This document shows positions 13,422 to 21,939 of a stretch of 24,603 nt of DNA, one piece after another; position 1 is the first letter of the stretch; every line of letters starts with the position of its first letter. This stretch comes from an uncultured Anaerolineaceae bacterium (GTDB taxonomy: Bacteria > Chloroflexota > Anaerolineae > Promineifilales > Promineifilaceae), in NCBI GenBank assembly GCA_937967805.1, contig CALBTC010000303.1, forward strand, positions 1-24,603, written 5' to 3'. The position numbers and the translations under genes were made by a program. The notes under the pieces were generated by a model. That model saw only the letters and a list, made by a program, of their open reading frames with translations. It had not been told where the DNA came from and made no database searches.

Positions 13422-15419
13422 ATGAAATTTGGCGTTTGTTACTACCCTGAACATTGGCCCGAAGCACGCTGGGCCGAAGATGCCCGGCTGATGCGCGAGC
13501 TGGGCTTGAGCGTGATCCGGCTGGCGGAGTTTGCCTGGGCCAAAATGGAACCGGCACCAGGCGTCTACGAATGGGGCTGGTTGGACCGGGCCATTGACCT
13601 GTTTGCCACTGCCGGGATGGACGTGGTGTTAGGCACGCCCACCTGCACCCCACCCGCCTGGCTCACCCGGCAGCACCCGGAGATTTTGCGTGTGGATGGG
13701 AACGGCCGTTCCCGCAACCACGGCACACGCCGCCACTACTGCCCCAACAGTCCCACCTACCGCCAATTCAGCCGCCAGATTGTGCAGCAAATGGCGGAAC
13801 GGTACGGCCAGGACGAACGTGTGATCGGCTGGCAAATTGACAACGAGTTTGGTGGGGGCAAAACCGCCCGCTGCTACTGCCCCACCTGCGCCGGTGAATT
13901 TCGCCGCTGGCTGGAAAAGCGTTATGGCACCATCGACGCCCTGAACGAGGCGTGGGGCGCCATGTTTTGGTCGCAAACCTACGGCGACTGGTCGCAAATC
14001 AACCCGCCCGGCGACGACATCAACTACAAAAACCCCAGCCAACTGCTTGATTTTTACCGCTTCTCAACTGACTCTTATGTCAACTATCAGCAGGAACAAA
14101 TCGACCTGCTGCGCCAGCTTTCGCCAGGCAGATTCATCACCCACAACTTCATGGGGCTGTTTCTGGACCTGGATCAGTTTGACCTGGCCGCGCCGCTGGA
14201 CTTCATTACCTGGGACAACTATCCAACCGGCTTCCCCGACCGCTGGCGTCAGATGCTGTATCCACCAGATGCAGACAAAAGCCGCAATGACCCGGCTTAT
14301 GCTTACGATGCGGGCGATCCCATCATGCAAAGTATGGCCCATGCCTTGATGCGCGGTTTGAAGCAACGGCCGTTCTGGATCATGGAGCAGCAGTGCGGGC
14401 ACATCAACTGGGGGGACTTTAATCCCGGCGTTCGCCCCGGCACGCCCCGGCTGTGGGTGTGGCACGCCGTGGCTGAAGGCGCCGACCACGTGATCTACTT
14501 CCGCTGGCGGTCCACGCTGCTGGCGCAGGAGCAGTACCATTCCGGCCTGCTGGGCCACGACGGCCGTCCCGACGTCGGCTTTGCTGACCAAAAAACGCTC
14601 CTGGCCGAGCTGGATCAGCTCAGCCAGCTGAGCGCCGCGCCGCTGGATGCGCCGGTGGCTATTCTGATGAGCTACGATGATTTGTGGTCCTTGCAGATGC
14701 TGCCCCATCGCCGGGATTTTCATTATCTGCGTCACCTGTACCTGTTTTATCACGCCTGCCTGCGCCTGGGCATCAACGTCGATGTGGTGTCCGGCACGGC
14801 CGATCTCAGCCGCTACAGGCTGGTCATCGCGCCAACGGCGCACGTGGCCGATGAGGCGTTGGCCCAGCGGCTGCACACCTACGTTAGCAGGGGCGGCACG
14901 CTGCTGTTGGGCATTCGCTCCGGCTTCAAAACACCGTCAAATCTGGTCACCGACGCACCGCTGCCCGGCGCGCTGCGCGATCTGGCAGGCCTGACGGTCA
15001 CAAGCTGGCAGTCGCTGCCGCTGGAACAATCCATCCCTTTCAAAAGCTCAATTCCAGATTTTGCAGGGGGCGCAACTTATTGGGTGGAAACTTTGGCGGT
15101 GGAAACGGCCGTTCCCCTAGCCACCTACGAAGATGATTCGAGTACGGCATTGGCGGAAAATTTGGTGGGAAACGGCCGTGTGCTCACCCTCGGCTTTTAC
15201 CCCACCCCCCAGCAGGCACGGTCCTTGCTGACCCACCTGGCCGACCAACTGGCTATCGCGATGCTGCCCGATTTGCCCGCCGGTGTGGTGGCCTTTCGCC
15301 GGGGTGACGTGCAGCTGCTGCTCAACTTCAGCGAACGGCCGCAAACCGTCACGCTGGGCACCAGCAGCCACACGATTGCTTCTCGTGATCTGATCTTTTT
15401 GCCGGCCAAAGTCCATTGA
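13422..15419 (+). CDS. Beta-galactosidase, glycoside hydrolase family 42
   Basis: Hydrolyses terminal beta-galactosyl residues of oligosaccharides taken up by the adjacent transporter. There is no signal peptide, so it is intracellular. The GH42 TIM barrel begins at once with FGVCYYPEHWPE; the acid/base is Glu142 in WQIDNEFG and the nucleophile Glu322 in WIMEQQCG. The structural zinc cysteines are present (PTCTPPAW and CYCPTC). The trimerisation domain covers about 385-590 (from APVAILMSYDDLWSLQ) and a small C-terminal beta domain ends the protein. At 665 aa it is a normal family member. I chose ATG 13422 rather than GTG 13410 because homology begins at MKFGVCYYP and the in-frame extension MDKH is not conserved; the ribosome binding site is weak for both. 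It ends in TGA, showing TGA is a normal stop. No clear terminator follows. Confidence 0.94.
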   Translation: MKFGVCYYPEHWPEARWAEDARLMRELGLSVIRLAEFAWAKMEPAPGVYEWGWLDRAIDLFATAGMDVVLGTPTCTPPAWLTRQHPEILRVDGNGRSRNHGTRRHYCPNSPTYRQFSRQIVQQMAERYGQDERVIGWQIDNEFGGGKTARCYCPTCAGEFRRWLEKRYGTIDALNEAWGAMFWSQTYGDWSQINPPGDDINYKNPSQLLDFYRFSTDSYVNYQQEQIDLLRQLSPGRFITHNFMGLFLDLDQFDLAAPLDFITWDNYPTGFPDRWRQMLYPPDADKSRNDPAYAYDAGDPIMQSMAHALMRGLKQRPFWIMEQQCGHINWGDFNPGVRPGTPRLWVWHAVAEGADHVIYFRWRSTLLAQEQYHSGLLGHDGRPDVGFADQKTLLAELDQLSQLSAAPLDAPVAILMSYDDLWSLQMLPHRRDFHYLRHLYLFYHACLRLGINVDVVSGTADLSRYRLVIAPTAHVADEALAQRLHTYVSRGGTLLLGIRSGFKTPSNLVTDAPLPGALRDLAGLTVTSWQSLPLEQSIPFKSSIPDFAGGATYWVETLAVETAVPLATYEDDSSTALAENLVGNGRVLTLGFYPTPQQARSLLTHLADQLAIAMLPDLPAGVVAFRRGDVQLLLNFSERPQTVTLGTSSHTIASRDLIFLPAKVH

Positions 15420-15586
15420 TAAAATGTACCGTGATGTATTTGAGATGCGTGGCGGGGTAACGGCCGTATATCCGAACCAAAGTAGTGTATAATCCAGCAA
15501 GCTGCCAATCAAATTGCCGCTTAAAACACAGAAACACCTATTAGCCTAAATGGTAGCTGTAGATAAGGCGATCCTGTTCCATAAAA

Positions 15587-16624
15587 ATGAACATTTACGA
15601 TCTTTCATATGATGAGCTTATGGACTGGCTGGCTAAACTTGGCGAGCCCAAGTTTCGAGCGCAGCAGGTGTGGAACTGGCTGTACACCAAGTACGTCACC
15701 GAGTTTGCCGAGATGCGCAATTTGCCTAAGTCGTTGATTGAGGAGTTGGAGGAAACGGCCGTCATCCACAACGCCACCATCGCCAGCGAACAACATTCCA
15801 GCGACGGCCAGACCAAAAAAGTGCTTTTCCAACTGCCGGACGGCCAATTCATCGAAACGGTGCTCATGCGTTATGAGAAGCGGCGCACGCTGTGCATCAG
15901 CACCCAGGCGGGCTGCGCTATGGGCTGCGTCTTTTGCGCCACCGGGCAGATGGGCTTCTTTCGCAACCTGACCGTAAGTGAAATTGTGGCCCAGGTGCTC
16001 TATTTTGCTCACGAACTGGCCCAAACCGGCGAGCATGTGACTAACATTGTGATGATGGGCATGGGCGAGCCGCTGCACAACTACAACAACACGCTTACGG
16101 CCGTTGACCGCCTGACTGACGAAACCGGCTTCAACCTGGGGGCACGCAAAATCACCATCTCCACTGTGGGGTTAGTCCCCGCCATCCGCCGCTACGCCGA
16201 CGAGCAGCGCCAGACGCCGCTGGCCATCTCCCTGCACGCCGCCACCGACGCCGAACGCGACAAGCTGATCCCCATCAACCACCGCTGGCCCATCAACGAT
16301 TTGATTGAAGCGTGTCATTACTACATTGAGAAAACGGGGCGGCGCCTCACCTTCGAATGGGCGCTCATCTCCGGCGAAAATGACACGATTGAGCAGGCGC
16401 GGGCGCTGGGCAACTTGCTGCAAGGCATGTTGTGCCACGTCAACCTCATTCCCCTCAATCCCACCGCCGGCTACAGCGGCGGCCCTTCTTCCAAAGAGCG
16501 CGTTGATGCGTTTCAGGCAGAGCTGGCCAACTTTGGCGTCAGCAGCACGGTGCGCGTGCGGCGCGGCATTGATATTCAGGCGGGGTGTGGGCAGCTGCGG
16601 GATCGGGTAGTCGGTGGTCAGTAA
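15587..16624 (+). CDS. rlmN: 23S rRNA (adenine-2503-C2)-methyltransferase RlmN
   Basis: Radical SAM enzyme methylating A2503 of 23S rRNA and, in many bacteria, A37 of some tRNAs. The iron-sulfur cluster motif is Cys110-x3-Cys114-x2-Cys117 (CAMGCVFC), preceded by CISTQAG. MMGMGEPLHNY, the KITISTVG segment and SLHAATD are characteristic. The mechanistic C-terminal cysteine is Cys334 (AGCGQLRD). At 345 aa the protein is complete. ATG 15587 is used; no convincing Shine-Dalgarno is seen. A TATAAT at 15488-15493 could be a promoter -10, but I see no good -35. An ACGGCCGT octamer lies just upstream (15460) and two more inside. It converges on the LysM gene across 49 bp filled by a heptad-array hairpin that includes its last codons. 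Confidence 0.95.
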   Translation: MNIYDLSYDELMDWLAKLGEPKFRAQQVWNWLYTKYVTEFAEMRNLPKSLIEELEETAVIHNATIASEQHSSDGQTKKVLFQLPDGQFIETVLMRYEKRRTLCISTQAGCAMGCVFCATGQMGFFRNLTVSEIVAQVLYFAHELAQTGEHVTNIVMMGMGEPLHNYNNTLTAVDRLTDETGFNLGARKITISTVGLVPAIRRYADEQRQTPLAISLHAATDAERDKLIPINHRWPINDLIEACHYYIEKTGRRLTFEWALISGENDTIEQARALGNLLQGMLCHVNLIPLNPTAGYSGGPSSKERVDAFQAELANFGVSSTVRVRRGIDIQAGCGQLRDRVVGGQ

Positions 16625-16676
16625 TCGGTGAACGGACCACCGATTACCGACCACGGATAACCGATTACCGATCCTA
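16607..16676. repeat. Heptanucleotide array C forming a convergent-gene hairpin
   Basis: Ten consecutive 7-bp units in register: GTAGTCG, GTGGTCA, GTAATCG, GTGAACG, then GACCACC, GATTACC, GACCACG, GATAACC, GATTACC, GATCCTA. The first group is the inverted form of the second, so 16614-16630 folds on 16638-16654 with one mismatch around a 7-nt loop. The array covers the 3' ends of both rlmN (stop 16622-16624) and the minus-strand LysM gene (stop at 16674) and may act as a bidirectional barrier. Confidence 0.75.
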
Positions 16677-17744
16677 GCAGCCAATATACCAACACGGATT
16701 ATCCCGGTTGTTGTTGAGACGAATCTCGAAGTGGATGTGCGGGCCGGAGGAGTTGCCGGTGTTGCCCGTGCCACCGATCACGTTCCCCTGATACACAATT
16801 TGCCCCGGCGTTACGTTGAAGCTGCTCAGATGGGCATAAAACGTCTCGTAGCCGTTGCCGTGATTCACCACGATCAAGTTACCGTAGCCGTATGCATTCC
16901 AGCCAACATAGGTGACGGTGCCCGTGTCAGAGGCATAAACGGCCGAACCCTCCGGCAGCGCAATATCCAAACCGGGATGGCCATACCAGAAGAATTGAGT
17001 GTAGTTGCGCGAATTGACCGGGAAGATGAAGGTCCCGGTCCCTACAATAATAGGCCGCACACTGCCCCCTTCTACAGACGTGCCGCCAACTGAGGAAAGA
17101 TCAGGCGGGGTCCAGACAAATAGCTCGCGAACCGCGCCGGGCACCATAATTTGGGTGCCTGGCTGTAAGCGGTAGGGGAACTCCAGGTTATTGGGCCCGT
17201 AGGCGATAATATCTTCGGTGGGGATGCCATACTGCTCGGAGACGCTTTCCAGCGTATCGCCCGGCTGCACGTCGTGCAAAACACCGTCGATGGGCAAAAT
17301 AATGAGTTCGGTGCCCACTTGCAGCAGGCTGGACTCTTCGCTGAGGCGCGGGTTGCCGCCCAAGATCGTTTCCGGCTGGATGCCATATTGTTCCGCGATG
17401 CCGTTGGGGGTTTCGCCGCGCACCACGGTGTGGGTGATGAATTCGTGCTGAGGCAGGGTACCTTCAAAGGTGCGTGGATTGGGCGCCGGGGCCAGGCTGC
17501 TGTCGTCCAGAACGGGCAGATCGCCGGCGCCAAACTGGAGTGGGTCGCGGGTGGCTTCTGGTGCAACGGTTGTGTTTAGGGAAACGGCCGTATTCCCCCC
17601 TCCACTTCCCTCCGCCACCGCCGCAATGCTGGGCCGCAGCCCAAAGCGCCAAATCAATAAAATCAGCAAAGCGATGCCTACAATGACCAGATGCCCTTGG
17701 AAACGTCGCCAGATTGGTTCAAATTTGCTCATAACGATACTCAT
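16674..17744 (-). CDS. LysM-repeat, M23-family (LytM) peptidase-like membrane protein, copy 1
   Basis: Predicted cell-envelope peptidoglycan hydrolase or regulator. Domains in order: N-terminal membrane anchor (about 18-38), a low-complexity linker, LysM 1 (104-151, THTVVRGETPNGIAEQYGI), LysM 2 (157-202, HDVQPGDTLESVSEQYGI), then an M23 domain (about 235-345). The zinc ligands His256-x3-Asp260 and His338 and the catalytic His305 (AHLSS) are all present, so it is probably an active endopeptidase. The protein is 356 aa. An alternative start is the ATG at codon 5 (17732), which would put it 23 bp from the upstream inverted repeat. It is a tandem paralogue of the gene directly upstream with the same architecture; the C-terminus differs (two extra cysteines). 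Confidence 0.92.
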   Translation of the reverse strand: MSIVMSKFEPIWRRFQGHLVIVGIALLILLIWRFGLRPSIAAVAEGSGGGNTAVSLNTTVAPEATRDPLQFGAGDLPVLDDSSLAPAPNPRTFEGTLPQHEFITHTVVRGETPNGIAEQYGIQPETILGGNPRLSEESSLLQVGTELIILPIDGVLHDVQPGDTLESVSEQYGIPTEDIIAYGPNNLEFPYRLQPGTQIMVPGAVRELFVWTPPDLSSVGGTSVEGGSVRPIIVGTGTFIFPVNSRNYTQFFWYGHPGLDIALPEGSAVYASDTGTVTYVGWNAYGYGNLIVVNHGNGYETFYAHLSSFNVTPGQIVYQGNVIGGTGNTGNSSGPHIHFEIRLNNNRDNPCWYIGC

Positions 17745-17755
17745 ATCTCAAGCAA

Positions 17756-17813
17756 ATTTCCCCGGAAAGATCCAGCATCAAGCGGCAAACAGGTTTGCAG
17801 TTTCCGGGGAAAT
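17756..17813. repeat. Start-proximal long-loop inverted repeat 4
   Basis: ATTTCCCCGGAAA (17756-17768) pairs perfectly with TTTCCGGGGAAAT (17801-17813), loop 32 nt. It fills the 75 bp gap between the two LysM/M23 genes on the minus strand, 6 bp after one stop and 11 or 23 bp before the next start. The arm itself is self-complementary (TTTCC..GGAAA). Confidence 0.82.
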
Positions 17814-17819
17814 AGCAGC

Positions 17820-18899
17820 TCAACCAACGCAGTTCTGAAAACCTCCGCCCAGGCGGTCCAGGGGGTTGGTGCGGAAATCATTGTCGCGGATTTCAAAGTG
17901 GATGTGCGGGCCGCTGGAACGCCCGGTGTTGCCGGTAAAGCCGATGAGTTCGCCTTGCGTTACCGTCTGCCCAGGAAAAACGCCAATGCTGCTAAGATGG
18001 GCATAAAACGTCTCAAAACCGTTGCCATGGTTGATGACGATCAGGTTACCGTAATCGTAATAGGTGCCGGCGGCAAAGCTGGCGTAGGTGACGGTGCCGG
18101 TATCGGAGGCATAGACGGGCGAGCCTTCGCTGGAAGAGACGTCGATGGCGGGATGGAATCCATTATAAAATTGGGTGATACAACGGCCGTTCGTCGGCCA
18201 AATATACGTTCCCGTGCCAAACACCTTCCACTGCGGCTCTCCCGCCGCATTAGTCGCCACCGACTTGGGTGCGGTAAAGTAGAATTGTCCAATCGATGCA
18301 CCTGGAATAACAAGTTCAGATTCAGGCACCAGCCGGTAAAAAGGAAACTCCAGATTGTTTGGCTGGTAAGCGATGATGTCGGTGGCCGGCACCTGGTACA
18401 ATTCGGCAATGCTTTCGATGGTTTCCCCGGCGCGCACCTTGTGCAGCACGCCATCCACCGGCAGGATCACCAACTGCGCCCCCACCTGAAGCTGGTTAGA
18501 CTCCTGGCTGAGCCAGGTGTTGCCGCCCAACAGGGTATCGGCAGAAATGCCGTACTGGTCGGCGATGAGGTTGGGCGTTTCGCCGCGGGCCACTTCGTGC
18601 ATCTGGAAGTTGTGAGCGGGCAGCTTGGTCTGGTAAGTGCGGGGGTTGGGCAATGGAGCCAGGCTGCTGTCGTTGATAACAGGCAGCGGATCTTGGGGAA
18701 GAGGTGTGGGGGGTACGGCCGTTGCTTCTGTTTCTGCTGCGGCGATGGGTGGCAGGGTGGAAACGGCCGTGGCCACCGTCACATCCGTCTTAGCCGCAGT
18801 GCCCCATTGGAACTGCCCCAGTGCAATTAAAATTAATGCGCCCCCTGCCAATATAAGATGCCCGCTCAAGCGGTGCCAAAAACGCTGCTCATTCTTCAT
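17820..18899 (-). CDS. LysM-repeat, M23-family (LytM) peptidase-like membrane protein, copy 2
   Basis: Same architecture as its downstream neighbour: membrane anchor (about 12-30), Thr/Ala/Pro-rich linker, LysM 1 (about 101-147, HEVARGETPNLIADQYGI), LysM 2 (153-199, HKVRAGETIESIAELYQV), then M23 (about 228-340) with His249-x3-Asp253, His301 and His332-x-His334. The two proteins align end to end and share blocks such as PVYASDTGTVTY and SSGPHIHFEIR, so they arose by tandem duplication. The linker and the stretch between LysM 2 and M23 have diverged most. It is 359 aa long. It lies downstream of rho on the same strand, but a terminator at 18940-18969 separates them. The ribosome binding site at 18899 is weak. 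Confidence 0.92.
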   Translation of the reverse strand: MKNEQRFWHRLSGHLILAGGALILIALGQFQWGTAAKTDVTVATAVSTLPPIAAAETEATAVPPTPLPQDPLPVINDSSLAPLPNPRTYQTKLPAHNFQMHEVARGETPNLIADQYGISADTLLGGNTWLSQESNQLQVGAQLVILPVDGVLHKVRAGETIESIAELYQVPATDIIAYQPNNLEFPFYRLVPESELVIPGASIGQFYFTAPKSVATNAAGEPQWKVFGTGTYIWPTNGRCITQFYNGFHPAIDVSSSEGSPVYASDTGTVTYASFAAGTYYDYGNLIVINHGNGFETFYAHLSSIGVFPGQTVTQGELIGFTGNTGRSSGPHIHFEIRDNDFRTNPLDRLGGGFQNCVG

Positions 18900-18939
18900 A
18901 GCTCAAGGTTAGGATGCTATCACAAAGCTCGCCCACAGC

Positions 18940-18969
18940 AAAAACGGGCCTGTGGCCAGACCCGTTTTC
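18940..18969 (-). terminator. Intrinsic terminator downstream of rho
   Basis: AAAACGGG (18941-18948) pairs with CCCGTTTT (18961-18968) around a 12-nt loop. On the minus strand the stem is followed by a run of five U residues, on the plus strand by four and a C. It lies about 90 bp beyond the rho stop and 41 bp before the LysM/M23 copy 2 start. Confidence 0.7.
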
Positions 18970-18996
18970 TTACAGTTCATTCACATCCACCCGTCC

Positions 18997-19056
18997 AGAC
19001 CCTAAGGGTTTGGCTCTTTGGATATTGTCCTTTTAAAAGTAAAACCCTTAGGGTCT
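18997..19056. repeat. Long-loop inverted repeat 5
   Basis: AGACCCTAAGGGTTT (18997-19011) pairs perfectly with AAACCCTTAGGGTCT (19042-19056), loop 30 nt. It begins 5 bp after the rho stop codon on the minus strand. The arm differs by one base from copy 2. Unlike the other copies it is 97 bp from the next start, with a terminator in between. Confidence 0.88.
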
Positions 19057-19061
19057 ACTGA

Positions 19062-20339
19062 TTACATCATATCTTTGGTCAATGTTTCCAGGAATTCGTA
19101 ATTGGTCTTGGTACCACGCAAGCGTTCCATCACGGCCGCAGTAGCGCTGCTGATGTCGTAGCCTGGGGTATCCATCAGATGACCCAACATGCGGCGCATC
19201 ATGTACACGCGCTGTAGTTCGTCACCGGAGAGCAGTAAATCTTCGCGGCGGGTGCTGGACCGCTCGATGTCGAAGGCAGGGAAGACGCGGCGCTCCTGCA
19301 AACGACGGCTCAAGAGCAGTTCCATATTACCGGTACCTTTGAACTCTTCGTAAATCACGTCATCCATGCGGCTGCCGGTATCGACCAGGCAAGTACCGAT
19401 GATGGTCAAACTGCCGCCAAACTCCAGGTTACGCGCTGCACCAAAGAAGCGCTTGGGCGGGTACAACGCTGTAGGGTCCAGACCGCCAGACAGGGTACGG
19501 CCGCTGGGCGACACCGTCAGGTTATAGCCACGCGCCAGCCGGGTAATGGAGTCCAGCAAAATGACGACATCACGGCCGCCTTCCACCAGTCGCTTGGCCC
19601 GTTCCAAAGCCATCTCCGACACTTTACAATGCTGGCGCACCGGCTCATCAAAGGTAGAGCTGATTACCTCGCCATCAATGGAACGGTCCATGTCCGTAAC
19701 TTCTTCTGGCCGCTCACCAATCAGCACCACCATCAAATGGACGTCCGGGTAATTAGCCGAGATGCCGTTGGCAATCTCCTTCAGCACGGTTGTTTTACCC
19801 GCTTTGGGCGGCGACACAATCAAACCACGCTGGCCACGGCCAATTGGCGCAACCAGATCCAGCAAGCGCGTGGACAGGATGTTTGGCTGTGTCTCCAGCT
19901 TCAATTTCTGATCCGGGAAAATAGGGGTTAAAGATTCATAGCGGGGGCGTTTCTTAGCCAAATCTGGGCTCAGGCCATTGACAGATTCTACGCGCAGCAG
20001 ACTGAAATATTTTTCATTATCTTTCGGTGCCCGCACCTGCCCCATGACCCAATCGCCCGTGCGCAAACCCAGGCGGCGAATTTGAGAATTGGAAACGTAA
20101 ATATCATCCGGGCCGGGCAAATAATTCTTGGCCCGTAAAAAGCCCATCGTTTGTTTATCATCGTCTACTATCTCCAACACGCCACCGCGAAAATCGTAGC
20201 CTTGTGATTGCGCATTAGCCCGTAATATCTCATAGACAAGCCCTTGCTTTTTCATGGTGCTAAAACCAGGAATTTCCATATCCTTGGCCATCTCACGCAA
20301 TTCAGTAATCTTTTTTGATTCTAATTCGCCAATATCCAT
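19062..20339 (-). CDS. rho: Transcription termination factor Rho
   Basis: Hexameric RNA-dependent ATPase that ends transcription of untranslated RNA. An N-terminal helical Rho_N segment (5-45, with [21 protein letters not shown]) is followed by the OB-fold primary RNA site (about 50-120, with [18 protein letters not shown]). The RecA-like motor shows Walker A PPKAGKTT (177-184), Walker [11 protein letters not shown] (258-267), the Q-loop LSGGLDP (283-289) and the [12 protein letters not shown]-loop. At 425 aa it lacks the long insertions of actinobacterial Rho. ATG 20339 is preceded on the minus strand by GGAGA. A short palindrome GTGCTTC-T-GAAGCAC (20367-20381) in its leader can form a hairpin, possibly regulatory. 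No ACGGCCGT octamer occurs in the gene. Confidence 0.97.
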   Translation of the reverse strand: MDIGELESKKITELREMAKDMEIPGFSTMKKQGLVYEILRANAQSQGYDFRGGVLEIVDDDKQTMGFLRAKNYLPGPDDIYVSNSQIRRLGLRTGDWVMGQVRAPKDNEKYFSLLRVESVNGLSPDLAKKRPRYESLTPIFPDQKLKLETQPNILSTRLLDLVAPIGRGQRGLIVSPPKAGKTTVLKEIANGISANYPDVHLMVVLIGERPEEVTDMDRSIDGEVISSTFDEPVRQHCKVSEMALERAKRLVEGGRDVVILLDSITRLARGYNLTVSPSGRTLSGGLDPTALYPPKRFFGAARNLEFGGSLTIIGTCLVDTGSRMDDVIYEEFKGTGNMELLLSRRLQERRVFPAFDIERSSTRREDLLLSGDELQRVYMMRRMLGHLMDTPGYDISSATAAVMERLRGTKTNYEFLETLTKDMM

Positions 20340-20866
20340 ACAGGTTTCTCCGCGTCAAACAATTTTGTGCTTCTGAAGCACGTGATATTCAGTCTGCCGG
20401 CCACAATTGCACAACAGACGAATTAATATTTTATCGATGGTAAATTTGGGTATATTGCTTTTGCAATTGATTTGGGATTAAGCATGAAGTTGTACTGATT
20501 CCAATGATATCAGACAGGGCAGGTGTAAATTTACGCACTACCTGTTCGCCTTTCCTTTACCGTGAAGGCGCCAACATTCATTGTTATTTAACTATTCTAT
20601 TCTTTTCTCACCAGCAGTTGAAATGATCAATAATAAAAAATGGCTTCCACAAATTCAGGGGAATTTACAGTGCAGGCTAAAATTTAAATGGATTTTAACT
20701 TTCAATTAGTCTAAATTAGGGAGTTAACAAGGCATCCTATTAATAGGCGAAAAAAGTATAGCACGGCCTTAAAAGTCCGTCAACGTTCAGCTTTGGTGAC
20801 TTTTTAGTACCTTTTGGTTAATGTGGGAAACGGCCGTTTCCCCACTTATCGCCACTCTAATACAGT
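20340..20866. other. AT-rich non-coding gap between rho and fbp
   Basis: This 527 bp stretch is clearly more AT-rich than its surroundings and has no convincing ORF or tRNA. Most likely it holds the rho promoter and leader (minus strand) and the 3' untranslated region of fbp. I see a rho-leader palindrome at 20367-20381, a 12-bp palindrome CCTATTAATAGG near 20735, TTGGAA and TTAATC boxes on the minus strand at a plausible 17 bp spacing, and an 18-bp palindrome at 20825-20842. No classical intrinsic terminator for fbp was found. Confidence 0.6.
20825..20842. repeat. 18-bp perfect palindrome containing ACGGCCGT
   Basis: GGGAAACGGCCGTTTCCC is a perfect palindrome extending the common octamer symmetrically by five bases on each side. 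It lies 25 bp after the fbp stop codon. No T-run follows closely. Confidence 0.85.
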
Positions 20867-21892
20867 TTAATGACCGCCTGCCGGGTCTGAGATGGGCACT
20901 TCTTCTTGTAAAAATCGTTCTAATTGATAGACCAACGAACGATTACCAACAAAAAATGGTGTTCTCTGATGCAAGTCCGTTGGCTCAATATCTAAAATGG
21001 GTTTATAGCCATTAGATGCATATCCCCCAGCCTGCTCCGCCAGAAACGCCAAAGGGCTGGCTTCATACAGGAGGCGTATTTTGCCATCTGGCTTATTTTT
21101 TTCTGCCGGATAACAAAAAACGCCCCCCCGCAATAAATTACGGTGAAAATCGGCAACCAGCGAACCAATATAGCGGGACGACAGCGGCACAGCATGTTCT
21201 TCTCCTTCACCACCCTGTAACCAGCGCATATACCGCTGCACCGCTGGCGACCAACGATGATAGTAGGCATGATTCACGCTGTAATAGGCGGGCGGGTCCG
21301 GCAGGCGCATATTTTCATGAGATAGCAAGAATTCGCCCAGTTCGGGGTCTAGCGTAAAGCCGTGAACGCCCTGCCCCGTTGTGTAAACCAGCATCGTACT
21401 AGAACCATACAACACATAACCGGCCGCAACCAATTGCCGCCCAGCTTGCAACACATCCTCTTCACGCCCCCGTAAATCCCAGTCCACGCAGCGGTAAACG
21501 CCAAATATGGTGCCAATGCTCACATTCACATCAATATTAGAAGAGCCGTCGAGCGGATCGTAAACCCAAACATATGAACCCTTTTTGAACTGTTCAGGGA
21601 TGTGAATCATCGCTTCCCGTTCTTCAGAAGCCATAGCACACAAGCGGCCCGTATGATCACAAACGCGGAAGATGATGTCATCGGCAAAAACGTCTAGTTT
21701 TTGCTGCTGCTCACCTTGAATGTTGGTAGCTCCCGCACGTCCTAGTATATCAACCAGCCCGGCACGGTTCGTTTTATGAGCAATAACTTTGGCAGCCAGG
21801 GCAATATCATAGAGAAGATTGGTGAACTCACCGCGCGCATAATCTGGCTGGTGTTCTAAAATAAAGCGCTCAATTGTCTCAATCTTAGACAT
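20867..21892 (-). CDS. fbp: Fructose-1,6-bisphosphatase, class I
   Basis: Hydrolyses fructose 1,6-bisphosphate to fructose 6-phosphate in gluconeogenesis or the Calvin cycle. Class I landmarks appear in order: the metal loop with MASEE (87-91), [21 protein letters not shown] (111-131, metal-binding Asp112 and Asp115), the sugar-phosphate binding region [23 protein letters not shown], and [15 protein letters not shown] with [11 protein letters not shown] near the C-terminus. At 341 aa it is full length. ATG 21892 follows GGAGG (minus strand), which fixes the start. It lies 47 bp downstream of cdsA and is probably co-transcribed with the pyrH-frr-cdsA run. The allosteric behaviour cannot be judged. 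Confidence 0.97.
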   Translation of the reverse strand: MSKIETIERFILEHQPDYARGEFTNLLYDIALAAKVIAHKTNRAGLVDILGRAGATNIQGEQQQKLDVFADDIIFRVCDHTGRLCAMASEEREAMIHIPEQFKKGSYVWVYDPLDGSSNIDVNVSIGTIFGVYRCVDWDLRGREEDVLQAGRQLVAAGYVLYGSSTMLVYTTGQGVHGFTLDPELGEFLLSHENMRLPDPPAYYSVNHAYYHRWSPAVQRYMRWLQGGEGEEHAVPLSSRYIGSLVADFHRNLLRGGVFCYPAEKNKPDGKIRLLYEASPLAFLAEQAGGYASNGYKPILDIEPTDLHQRTPFFVGNRSLVYQLERFLQEEVPISDPAGGH

Positions 21893-21939
21893 TATGACTT
21901 ACCTCCATACACGGTTCAGTTTAATTAGTGGGAAGGAAT

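Noticed and set aside
14064..14876. 270-codon open frame on the minus strand
   Set aside because: Antisense to the GH42 beta-galactosidase, with no start signal or recognisable domain.
17691..18830. 379-codon open frame on the plus strand
   Set aside because: It is antisense to the two LysM/M23 genes, whose domains and catalytic residues are unmistakable. The antisense protein has no recognisable motif or ribosome binding site.
20340..20866. tRNA or other structural RNA gene
   Set aside because: No cloverleaf with a T-loop GTTC-like motif or other recognisable RNA family could be found by eye.
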